NCBI RefSeq assembly: GCF_932276165.1
Contig: NC_063988.1
Location: 4,030,001 to 4,094,000, forward strand
Reading direction: 5' to 3'
Source: Plutella xylostella
Lineage: Eukaryota; Arthropoda; Insecta; Lepidoptera; Plutellidae
DNA: 64,000 nucleotides
The notes beneath the pieces are model-generated. The model had not been told where the DNA came from and did no database searches. It worked only from the letters and a program-made list of their open reading frames with translations. The position numbers and the translations under genes were made by a program. How positions within the stretch are numbered: position 1 is the stretch's first letter; every line of letters begins with the position of its first letter. Of the stretch, positions 54,101 to 64,000 are shown piece by piece.

Positions 54101-57100
54101 TAAGTCATTGTGGGCGCATAGTAAGCACGTATCGTCTGCATACATGAACATTTTACATTGTTTAACTACATTGCACACGCTATTTACGTGCATGATGTAC
54201 CCAACCGGCCCGTACACGGAACCGGTCGGGACGCCATACCTTATGTTTGCTTTGGCACCCTTTGTACCACTTACCACGGTCTGCATAGATCTATTTTTCA
54301 GGTATACCCTTATCCAACTATTCAAAGGACCTCGTATTCCACATTCACTCATCGCCAGCAAAAGTTGTGAATGGTCCAAAGTATCAAAAGCCTTTTTGAA
54401 ATCGATGAAAAGAGCTACTACTTGTTTTCGTTCATCTAATGAATTGTTTATGTAATCCGTAAATAGTTTGAGAGCTGTCGCCGTACTGCGTCCTCGGCGG
54501 AAACCGTGTTGACTATTTGAGATAATATTATGATTGTCTAGGAACTTACTAATTTGCTGTATAATTAATTTTTCTGTTATCTTATTGATAATGGACAAAA
54601 TAGCTATGGGTCTATAATTTGTGTAGTCAAAGTGGCTACCTTGTTTATTATGGGCCTAATCATAGCCAGTTTTAGTTCATCTGGATAACACCCTTTGTTT
54701 ACACTCAGGTTTATGAAGATAGCAAGAATAGGACTTATACGTTTCTTAATGTATTTAATATCCTCTACTCTGATACCATCCGAGCCGGATGACTTCTCAT
54801 TACTCATGTTATCAATAATTTTTTCTACATCTGAAGCACAAATTTTTCGAAATCTTATTGACACATCACTCTCATTTACATATCCATTTCTTTTTAAAAA
54901 CTTTTTATCACAGTTATGTTTAATATTATGAATTTCTTCAGTAAATGTTTTAGAAAAATTACTACATATATTTTCTAGGTTATCCTTTTGTCCTAAATAT
55001 TTCAAAATAACATCATCTAATCGAGGTTTCTCTCTACCTAACCAACTATTTATGTTACACCATATCTTCTTTGCATCATTATTACATTTCCTAAGTTGTT
55101 CTTGTCTATTCTTATTTTTAGCTAAATTAATTAATTTGCTAACCTTATTTCTATATTTCGTGTACTCTAATCTAATACTCATACAGTTTGGTTTCGATTT
55201 CCATTTTCTGAACAATTCATCTCTCATACATAACATTGAGTTCAATTTATCATCTATCCACACTGGTCGAATGCGCCTACTCCTTAATGGGACTTTGATC
55301 TTTGAACTTTCATAAATACACCCAAAAATTAAGCAAAGTTTCTCATATAATAATAAAGGACACTTACAGTCTTGAAGTTCATCCCAATTAACAGCATCCA
55401 ACTTTTCACGCACTAATTTATTTGATATTATTACCTTATCACCTTTATCACTATCACTGACATTTATTGTGTCGTCACTTTTAGATATTGTTACACCAAT
55501 CAAATAATGGTCGGCGATCTTGGTGGTGAGTAGGTGCGCAGCCGGCACGGGTCGGCGGCTGCGCACCCACAGGTGGTCGATGCAGGATCTGGTGAGGCGG
55601 CCGTCCACGACCTCCTCCCGCGTCACGTCGGTGATGAGACAGTCCAGTCCGTGGCTATACAGCGTGTTCTTGTACCTCACTGTAGCTGTGCTCATGCTGT
55701 CATCCAGCAGGTCGATGTTAGTATCTCCCACAAATATGACATCGGTGAACTTTGGGATAGTCTTCAATACGTTTTGTATTTCTTGAGTAAATCTTAATTT
55801 ATTGTTTTTAGGCGGTCTATATACCGATATTATGTGGATGTCTTTTTGTTGAGATGTATTTATTTTTCCATGTATTACTTCGGATGCTGTTCCATTTATG
55901 TTTGAAGCTGAAAAATTTAACTCCTTCTTTGCATAAATTAAAACACCTCCGCCTTTACGTGTTTCTCTTGTATTCCAGTAATTATCATAGCCGTCTAAAC
56001 TGTATAGTGGTATCTCCTCTTTTTTTATGTGAACTTCTGTAAGGATAATCAGGTCTAATTTTTCTTGGCATTGGTTTATAAGTACCAAAAATGTATTAAA
56101 GTTTTTTCTTAAAGATCTTATATTTATATGTATTAAGTTCAAGCTATTATGTGTATTACTAATGAATTGACTCCATAATTTTGGGTCGTTATATCTATTA
56201 TATGTTGTATCCGTAATAGTATCTAAAGTGTTGCTATTTATACGATTGAATGTTATGTGAATCCTCCTTTATAATGCGGAGTGCGCAAGAAAGAGTGCAC
56301 TACTCCTGACTTGATTTTTTTAATTTTTCTATGTCTTCTGCAGAGCGGATAACATATACTTTCCTGTTGTCTTCATTCTTGCGCACCAGAATGTCCCCAT
56401 TATTGGTCCATACAAACTTGAAGTTCGGCTTCAGTTCCGCCCTAGCGGCCCAGAACAGCTGTCTTTGGTGTCTAGAGAGATCTTCGTTTATAAATATAGG
56501 CTGCGTATTATCATTGTTAAAAATCTCGCTATTAGTGATGCGAGTTTTTTTCTTGGCCAGCCACTGGTCCCGGGCGGCGCGCGATGCGAGGGTAATCAGC
56601 ACCGGCCGCGGTCGCGCCCGCTCCTTATCGGTTGGCTTTCTTCCACCTACCCGCTTTATTTCTTGAACGCTGGAATAGTCTATATTAAGTTTTCTAGCCA
56701 TAATCTTCACCGTCTCGTGAATGTTCTCCCCTTCTTTCATGTCCAGCCCAACTATTTCAATATTCTTCTCCTTGCTTTGGTTTTCTAATGCAACCACACG
56801 TTCTTCAAGAGCCTTGTTACATTTTTCCAAGTATATATTTTTCTGTTCTACAGCCTTCATCTTCTTTTCACTGCTTTCCTTGTATTTGGACAGCTCGAGG
56901 TACTGCTCTGCATAAAAATCTACGGCCTCGCTCATATCATCAAGCGTCTTCTGCATCTTGAAAACCACATCAAGCCTTTTGTTTAGCTCAACCAGTAATC
57001 CTTCAGTAGTTACTTTAGCAGGATCGATGCTGATTCTTGGCGATTGCGTTGAGGAACCCTTCGTGCAATCCTCACACTTCTCGCTTTCCGTAAAACATTT

Positions 57101-59099
57101 GATGGCGCGTGCGCATTTTTTGTGAAAATACGCTTCACAGGGCCCTTTACACTTTACCACTTCGCCACTGTTTCCTCTTACTGATAGATATAGTTTACAC
57201 TTCTTACACACCACCATAGTGATGAATTTTACAACACAATTTAATTAAATTAATTAATTCCGTACCAAACAACAATGGCGGTCGATAGCGGAGTCAATCG
57301 AATTACTCAAAGCAAACACACCCGCCCGCGGAGAGCTCGCGAACCGATGTTATACAAACACATCATGCATAATGCATACATACATCTACATTCGGAAATT
57401 CAAACGTAGGTACCTAAGTACTTAGGTAACAGCCAGAGCTTCCTTACTAGAGCACAAAATGAGCTTTCCTTATTATGAAAACCTTCATTTTTTTAAATAA
57501 AGGTTCTTGCTTCTTGGACAATAAATTATGAATTAGTCAACATAAGTACAGAAAGCCTTTTTATTAGTCTTTAAAATCACATTCTTGATATTACTTATCT
57601 AAAATCTAATAAGAAATCATATGCAGAGCGCTACATTGATAATGAAAGACGAAGGTATTCACACACAGTAGCGCTACATGGATTAGCAAGTCGGGTCTAA
57701 TTAGAGCAAGTTGCCCCTGGAGCGCGACTCCCGGCAAATTAGCAACCATTCACTTAGCTAATCGCTGATATCTGAATAAGACAGCATAATAAGTTTTTAT
57801 GCGGAGCTAATATAGGTATGTGAAAGGTTGTGAGTTAATAAAAAGTACGTAATTAGGTCTGTATACGTTGATAATTTTCTACATATTGTTTTAATTACTT
57901 ACTAGATACCTACTATAGTAGTATATGGGCAAGTGTAACTTTCCCAAACATAATATCATTAAGAACTAAGTAAGTACATGTTTGTAAATAGTTCATAGTG
58001 TTCTACCCACTAACATTTCAGTTAAGTACCCTTAGGTATGATTTATAGATCTTGCAGTCTTTCAGTTTACCTAGGGTTTGAAATATGTCTATAAAATTAT
58101 ATTTTACTAGGCATAACTTGGTGCTTATATTATGTAAGCATTTCATGTTTTTTTATTTCCAGAATTTACCTAGGTTCGAACTTAAAAAAAGTCCAACCTA
58201 AAAATATTACAATCTTAACATGAGATGCACCCATACCTAGTGATAGTTTGTCTTATTGTGAGCAAGATTTTATATTATATGTCAGTCATGCAAACCTATT
58301 AGTTTTATTAAATCTATCGTTAATTTTACTAAGTACCTACTTACATAATAGTCGAAGAAAGCAACCGATATTTAATTAAGTTACAATTTTACAGGTGATA
58401 TATAATCAAATCAGCCAATTTGGTACCCGGAACGATCAGTGTTTGCGATAGGGAAACCAAACCTATACAAATAAAATAAAAACCTGGACTTAGTTTTTGT
58501 AAATGAGCGGAATACTTTGGAAAGGCTAGATTTTCATAAAACGACACAATCTTGATAATACTGGTCAACACATTCGGTTGACCAGTGACCACGATTATCA
58601 AGATGCCTCTCTGACAAAGAACCACATTCGATACGGTCTATCTATTTGGAAGCTCCGGTAGCTACAAACAAACATAGGTAGGTACCTACATAAACTCATA
58701 ATAAACTCGTTGAACTTATGAAAGCACCCTTTGGGTCGGCAGTAAACACCCACGGACATCGTCCAGTTGGTACTATCAGAGGTATAATAATGTAGAGATG
58801 AATGAATAACAGAGAAGTTGTTTGGTGTATTATTGCTTGTGTGTTGTGTATACTGACGGGTCGGCGGCGGCGGCGGCGGGGGGGCGCGGGGCGCGGGGCT
58901 GCTCCGTGCGCTCCATCTCCTGCCGCAGCCGCTCGTTCTGGTTGTCGGTGCTCATGGCCAGCAGCTGGTCGATGGTGGCGTCCACGGCGCCCTGGTTGGC
59001 GCGCAGCACCGCCTCGATGACGTCATCGTCCATCTCGGGGAACATGGTCTTGAAGTCGGTCATCGCCTGCGTGAACTCCAGCTGCATGGTGGAGGCCAT
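51162..59099 (-). CDS. CUEDC1: CUE domain-containing protein 1 (middle exon or exons not located)
   Basis: Ubiquitin-binding CUE-domain protein of poorly known cellular role. Exons found: 58854-59099 (MASTMQLEFTQAMTDFKTMF..., the whole CUE domain, with MFPEMDDD and ANQGAVDATIDQLL), 51460-51752 (WVPRMLGTLPPTFLRLPAG, then ERIAAFLQNEEFMAELRWNQ and ERLKNMGK) and 51162-51331 (LSRKKFAQLSRMFSRGG, basic, ending DDDERPAK). Exons 2 and 3 join in phase, but exon 1 ends in phase 0 and the next needs two leading bases. So at least one exon with the PPxY-like middle region of the family is missing, unrecognised or lost. The ATG at 59097-59099 precedes the conserved domain directly; the frame is open upstream but runs through GC-rich 5'UTR. 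A LINE sits in the intron. Confidence 0.85.
53270..56142 (-). pseudogene. LINE ORF2: endonuclease and reverse transcriptase, one frameshift
   Basis: The first part (54604-56142) is an APE-type endonuclease: INIRSLRKNF, LTEVHIKK, FVGDTNIDLL, SCIDHLWV, IADHYLIGV; then a linker and the start of the polymerase. The second part (53270-54598) has reverse transcriptase motifs QHGFRRGRSTATAL, ALFIDFKKAFDTLDH, GVPTGSVYGP and MYADDTCLL, then the thumb. The frame is lost once, around 54640-54655 just before the NYRPI motif; the two halves lie in different frames and otherwise overlap cleanly, so a single small indel explains it. The open frame starts at about 56260 without an ATG (56142 is a TTG codon). 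Probably young but inactive as sequenced. Confidence 0.85.
56300..57217 (-). CDS. LINE ORF1 protein (PHD-like finger plus coiled coil)
   Basis: 305 codons, intact. The N-terminus has a Cys/His cluster typical of a PHD-type zinc finger (CKKC at residues 5-8, CKGPCEAYFHKKC, CEDC near 50). Residues about 75-150 are a predicted coiled coil (VVFKMQKTLDD, EKKMKAVEQKN, ALEERVVALENQS). The C-terminal part has the fold seen in many ORF1 proteins (VQEIKRVGGRKP, RPRPVLITLASRAARDQW, FINEDLSRHQRQLFWAARAE). It would act as the RNA-binding chaperone of the element. The stop is about 30 bases before the ORF2 frame opens. Confidence 0.85.
   Translation of the reverse strand: MVVCKKCKLYLSVRGNSGEVVKCKGPCEAYFHKKCARAIKCFTESEKCEDCTKGSSTQSPRISIDPAKVTTEGLLVELNKRLDVVFKMQKTLDDMSEAVDFYAEQYLELSKYKESSEKKMKAVEQKNIYLEKCNKALEERVVALENQSKEKNIEIVGLDMKEGENIHETVKIMARKLNIDYSSVQEIKRVGGRKPTDKERARPRPVLITLASRAARDQWLAKKKTRITNSEIFNNDNTQPIFINEDLSRHQRQLFWAARAELKPNFKFVWTNNGDILVRKNEDNRKVYVIRSAEDIEKLKKSSQE
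57331..58853. other. CUEDC1 intron sequence, no exon recognised
   Basis: AT-rich; no ORF here resembles the missing middle of CUEDC1 and no other gene is seen. An inverted pair around 58544-58610 (TCTTGATAATACTGGTCAAC and GTTGACCAGTGACCACG...TATCAAGA) forms a small palindrome. Confidence 0.4.
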
Positions 59100-59560
59100 G
59101 GCGGCGTCAGGAGCCGGCCATGCCGCTACCGCGACGCGCCTCGCCCGCTCATCCCCGCGCACTGCCGGCCGGCGCCCCCCGCGCATGCGTCGCCGCGTCC
59201 AGCGTCGATATAAATAGAGCCGGCCGCAGCGCCGCGCACGCGTACTCGTTTGTTTGTAAATTGGGGATGATTTGACCTTTCTATTGCTAATATTTAGCCA
59301 CGCGGCGTGAACGAGTGACGGTCGTCTCATGGCTCTTTTTTTTAATAGCAGTTAACTATGGATGTCATGCAACTCTTCGATATCGTGTGACAACTGAGCT
59401 ATTACGTTAATTATAATGAAGAAACAAGGAATCACCAATATGCGGCACATTCACACTAATTAGGGGCGTATTACTGTACGTTTGCGGTTTATTTAATTAC
59501 CAAGGAATTTCTACAAACACGCAGACTTTTGGGAGTTAAGTAATGATAAGTACCTACCTA

Positions 59561-60896
59561 CCCAAGTAACATTTCATTAGAGCTTAGGTTGTAAGAAATG
59601 CCTTTAGGTTTTATAAGGGTTGTGAAAAGGTTAATGCTTTGCTATCTGGTCATATTGAGTACTTGGGAATGATTAATAAGTTCTAAAACCAATTGTTTAT
59701 TAATACAACCTTGGAGCTGCTGATAAGAGTTTAAATTAACGTTATTTTAACTTGTGTTTCAAGAGCATATAGTTCTAGGATCTTATAGTTGTCGTAAACT
59801 CCTGATTAAGTTCTAGAAAAGCTAGCATTTATGCTAAAGTGAGAGCTTAAGGTTAAATTTTTAACCTCGATACAACCATACAGTTATGGAATGTTGAAAT
59901 CACTTGTAAGTAATTTTTAAAACCTATCTTAAACCTTTAGGCTGATGAGAGTTGTCTAGGCAAACAAATTAGGACTACTTGGTGAAAACCAAAAGCATTA
60001 AGCACTGGCTATGAGCTAAAGGCATGATTTAAGTCTTTCAAGAATATTTTAAAGCTTTAGAGGCATCCTCAAAATATGTTTAATGCTTTTAAGTAATTTC
60101 CTAACGGCCGCCATATTTTTTCACTGAAATTTAAAATAAAAACTTAGCAAAAAGATACATTTTAATTAATTAGGCGAAAATTCAGTAGCGTGTGCTATAT
60201 AATTCCAAATATATGTTTTTTTATATAGACAGTTCTTTTATTTCTAATATAACTTTAAACCAAACATAAAATTTAATCTATTTTTTTAATTAAAATATCT
60301 TCAAATTTATTATTTACAAAAGGCCCGTTACGTATACACAACTATTATCCTAAAGTATCACGATAAAGTGCTAGTCGCACAAGTTTTTCATATTTCCTGA
60401 CTTCAGCCTAACTACTTACTGTATTTTTTATTAATACAACACTTATTAGTTAGCCATTTTGAATCTTGGAAAGTGTCAGGTAATGGCGCCATTTATTATA
60501 ATTATTATAAAATCTTACACAGAAACATTTTAAAACCCGAGAGTCCTGGAAACGCATTACAAATATCCATCAAATATGTTTCAAGTTATAGTAGAGTTAC
60601 ATCCAAGACTAATTTAGAACTTAAAAGCTGTCTTCCAAGGTTATGTTAACGTTGTAATAAGGTTGTGAAGGTAATATTTAGGTTCTGTGCAATTAGATCA
60701 AAAGGTTCTGGGTTTGAGCTATAGGTTTTGCTGTAGCTCTCAGAAAGGTTCTAAAACGTGGGCCCTTTTTGCACTCAGGAGGTTAATATAAGGTTAATAT
60801 AACGTTATTGAGCCTTCTAAGACTTACGAGTTGATTTCCATACAAAGGTTCTAGAACCTTTTCAAAACCTTTCTAAAACCAAAAATGTTACTTGGG
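59561..60896. mobile_element. 1.34-kb non-autonomous element, CCCAAGTAACATTT ends, TA duplication
   Basis: The left end CCCAAGTAACATTT and the right end AAATGTTACTTGGG are inverted repeats flanked by TA (59559-59560 and 60897-60898). Both subterminal regions are rich in variants of TTAGGTTNTAA and AAGGTTCTAGAACC in both orientations. No ORF of note. Located between CUEDC1 and the LAPTM4-type gene. Confidence 0.8.
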
Positions 60897-60898
60897 TA

Positions 60899-63050
60899 CT
60901 TACCTACTAACAAAAAGAAAACAATGTGGTGGAAGGTCAAGGTTAAGGATGTTATTACTGAAACTAAAGGGTGTTTCAAAGTAAAGTTTATTAATTCATT
61001 AAGGTTAGGTACCTATCTATAGGTATCCTATATCAGCGTTAGCCATTTTGTGGTTACTTAAATACAATTAAAAGACCGATCTAGAAGTAGTGCAAATGAC
61101 GAAAAATAACTTTTTAAAATTGTAGGATACGCTTTACTAAGTATGTTTATAAACATTTAAGTATAGCAAAACATATGGGTAATTGGGCAGGTACTACTAC
61201 TTAAACATAGGTAGAGGTTTTTTACAGGTTTAGGCCATAGTGAAACTACTTACATGTTTATAAATATGTCTATATCAATTCTCGCCAAAAAGTATAGGGT
61301 TGGAAATTTATCAGTGATCAACCAGTAAACACCCCGACATCCTTAAAAACGTCTCAAACCAAAGAAACAACAAACATGAAATTTCTTTGTAGTTTTCAGT
61401 ACCATATTCAGTATGTACCTACGTTGGTTATTAATTTATGAATTTCCTCCGCTCCATCACTGAAACAAATCCATCTGTATTATATTTACACGTATCATTT
61501 ATTGGATACTCATCAATCATCATAATAAAGGTACTATGAGTGACCAAAAATAAAACAATAATATATTTTTAGAATTCATAATGTTTACTTCAACAAAAAT
61601 ATTCCTTTGATTAAAGTTGTAATAAAACAATAACTAAAAAGAACGATTTTATGAAATTATATATACCAAACATAACTTTGATAAAGGGTGGAATTTTAAA
61701 GTGTTCGAGTCAAGACAGTATTGGATTACACCGCCATGCACAGTGATTACACATTTACAAAAAAACATAAGTTTAACGTTCACGTGGCTTTACGTATGTA
61801 CATTTTAAACATAGCACAAAAAAAGTTTTATCAGAAGTTCAGTGAATGTCTTTGGCTCGATCACATATAAAAATACACCCTGTACCTATTTCACATGACC
61901 TTTTGCAACGAACGTAAGGAAAACACAATATGACGTAAACTACGAAGGAATGTAAACAGCTAAATGCAAAGAATAATTGTTACTGTAAAATATGAATATC
62001 CAATTATAGCCAATTGTAGAAAATTATTGGGGAATGGCACTAAAAAGTTTAAGAACGTAGTTAAATATTTATTAATAGATATATTAACCCTAAATAATAA
62101 TAATTGTTAACCCGAATATTCTAATACAACACACTTTAAAACTAAAAACATAATATAAGTAATTCGATACCAACAAAAAAATTCATAATTTTGTAGTAGG
62201 TATACAGCTAATCCTAAAAATAAATATAAAATTTTGACAATACACAAACTATGATACTGGTGAGACAAAAATTTCAAACAAGTTCTATATTTTTTGTAAA
62301 AGCTCTAGCCAACAAAACTATGATCACAAAATAATTTGGAATTTCATAATGAACAAGGAAGCCGAAGAGTCATACACATTTATCAAAACGTATGATGATT
62401 GTGTACTGCAACAAATACGATATACATTAAATTTATTTGTTACAAATAATTATAGTTATGAAGAGCTTCTATTATAACAACAAAGCTGTGTACAGAGCAA
62501 TTTTAAAAACCATTTGCTTATCTAAAATAGTTTTTATTACATTGAATTGAAACACCAATACTAGAAGGACGTTTGGATAAAATCACACCTAACACGTATA
62601 TAATTTTATTGAAATTCTGCTAATTATTAGTTAATAGATACATTATTTAATACATTTTATTGCAGTGAATACAAAGTATGAAAAAAAATAGGAACCAAAA
62701 AGAAACCGGACAGTAATTTTGTGATCTTTGTTATCATGGCTAATAATGTAAAAGTGTGAGCAAAAAATCCATATAAATCAATATCGTTTTTTTTTTATAC
62801 GAAGCTATAATTAGTTCTGCGATTGTTGGGATTTATGTTTTATCTCCCTGCATTTATGTCATAATGTATCTAATAACTTTACACGTTTACGGCTGCACAC
62901 AGATGTTAGTTAGTAGGTATAAGTTGTTACATACTGCTTGATCCACGTAAAAAGTACCCTGACACCTTTTACTATGTTTTTAAAAGAAGTGGTAGTGTCT
63001 TGTAATAAGGTATTTTTTTAGTGAAACGCGGTATAGTGTAGTGTTGAGAT
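60899..63050 (-). other. AT-rich region, probably including the LAPTM4-type 3'UTR
   Basis: No ORFs and no recognisable repeats. It lies directly downstream of the minus-strand LAPTM4 stop, with many AATAAA-like hexamers on that strand, so some of it is likely 3'UTR. The cleavage site cannot be chosen from sequence alone. Confidence 0.4.
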
Positions 63051-63767
63051 TCAGACGCGAGACTGCGCGGGCGCGGCGCCCTCTGGCGGCAGCATGACCA
63101 CGGTGTGCGCGGGGGCGGGGGCGGGCGCGGAGGCGGGGGCCGATGCTGTTGTCTCCATCTGCGTAGACAAGTATAGCATATTATTAGTCATACTATAGTA
63201 GGGAGACGTCTAATGGACTTCCCGAAGAAATAGTTAGAGGTCACAGATGCAATACACCCTTTTTTACTGTATCTTTTACGATGATTTCAAATTTGTGGTT
63301 TCTCGTAATGACTAATGTAAATTATACATTAATTTCCTCTGTGTCTTCTCCAACACATGATACTAGGTAGCGGAATTGACCCCACTCACACACGATGCGG
63401 CGCATGGCAGAACAGCGTTGAAGCACTTATTGGGGAACGCCTATCACCATCAGTGGACGATTAATCGTGATGATGATGACCCTAAAATATAATAATTGCA
63501 TGGCCAACTCACAGCAACAGTAGTAGTAACACTCGGGTCAGCAGCAGCCATCATCGTCGCGGCGTGGTAAGACGGCGGGGGGGTCTGCTTCACCGCCTCG
63601 TCGTAGTCGGGCAGCAGCGTGGAGTAGTCGGGCGCGGGCGAGGGCGCGGGCGGCGCGCGCGACACCACGCCCTCGCTCGAGATCACGAAGGGCGTGAGTG
63701 ACTCGCGCATGTGCACGCGCATGGTCAGGTACTTGTAGCAGCGCCACACGATGCTGATGCAGTAGCC
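63051..63767 (-). CDS. LAPTM4: Lysosomal-associated transmembrane protein 4 type, C-terminal part
   Basis: Endosome/lysosome four-pass membrane protein family involved in trafficking of receptors and transporters. Only the last two exons lie in the window: 63513-63767 and 63051-63158, in phase, 120 codons. The first residues GYCISIVWRCYKYL end the last membrane segment and start the cytosolic tail, as in LAPTM4A/B. The tail contains YSTLLPDYDEAVK (a YxxL-type sorting motif followed by the family's P-x-Y-x-x-A-V-K block) and TPPPSYHAA, a PPxY motif that binds Nedd4-type WW domains. The final exon (METTASAPASAPAPAPAH onward) is Ala/Pro-rich and extends the tail beyond the vertebrate length. The 5' exons lie beyond 64 kb. 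Confidence 0.85.
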
Positions 63768-64000
63768 CTGGAGTTGAGAAGTGTGTGAATATGAATGTGG
63801 AAAAGAAGTTAAATAAGGTAATGGATGAATAATATAACGTAAGAATGGAGTGATTATGCCATGAGTGATGACAGTATGCTGAGTCTGAGTGTAATGATGT
63901 TTGAATATATGAATTAACGTTTTCTTAAATACAATGCAGCGACTCTATCGGAATCATTTGAAGAAGATAGATGCAGCTGACAGATGGAAACTGTACCAAC

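Larger units (their letters stand above)
52830..57330 (-). mobile_element. Nearly full-length non-LTR retrotransposon (CR1/Jockey-like LINE)
   Basis: Two ORFs in LINE order on the minus strand, ORF1 at 56300-57217 and ORF2 at about 56260 down to 53270, with a 5' GC-rich leader near 57300 and a 3' AT-rich end near 52830 (AATAAATAAACTTATCTTCT on the minus strand). It lies in the CUEDC1 intron in the same orientation as the gene. Exact ends and target duplication were not determined. A PHD-like ORF1 favours the CR1 side of the group. Confidence 0.85.

Overview
This window reads as insect nuclear DNA, most probably a moth or butterfly. Genes are split into many short, GC-rich exons with GT/AG borders, set in AT-rich introns full of young repeats. 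The repeats include tRNA-derived SINEs, retroelement tails ending in (TATTC)n, MITEs with TA or 4-bp target duplications, and a PHD/endonuclease/reverse-transcriptase LINE. All gene names come from reading conceptual translations by eye; no database search was run.

Layout. (1) 37-11943 (+): C-terminal two thirds of exportin-6 (XPO6), 17 exons to the stop, 3'UTR to about 13.28 kb. (2) 13466-15992 (-): four-exon NUDT9-type ADP-ribose pyrophosphatase. (3) 16518-31751 (-): complete 22-exon condensin subunit CAP-D2 (NCAPD2), about 1391 aa. (4) 32202-34232 (+): four-exon TRAP-gamma (SSR3), 183 aa, head-to-head with NCAPD2 across about 450 bp. (5) 35344-37175 (-): three coding exons of a class C seven-transmembrane receptor with a short ectodomain. 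(6) about 37.2-51.1 kb: gene-poor and repeat-bearing, possibly 5' introns or regulatory DNA of the receptor gene. (7) 51162-59099 (-): CUEDC1, with a LINE in its intron and at least one middle exon not located. (8) 63051-63767 (-): last two exons of a LAPTM4-type lysosomal membrane protein.

The genes are housekeeping neighbours (nuclear export of actin, ADP-ribose clearance, chromosome condensation, ER translocation, endolysosomal trafficking) rather than one pathway.

The most unusual signal is structural. At least eight exons of the adjacent XPO6 and NCAPD2 genes have partial tandem copies that keep the 3' part of the exon, its splice donor and the start of the intron. One copy carries a precise exon-exon junction where the main gene has a SINE-filled intron. 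One copy array is split by a 2.36-kb transposon with a GGGA target duplication. Two in-frame copies could be spliced. Separately, two fold-back-like elements 20 kb apart share a core module but have unrelated arms, each flanked by a perfect 8-bp target duplication.
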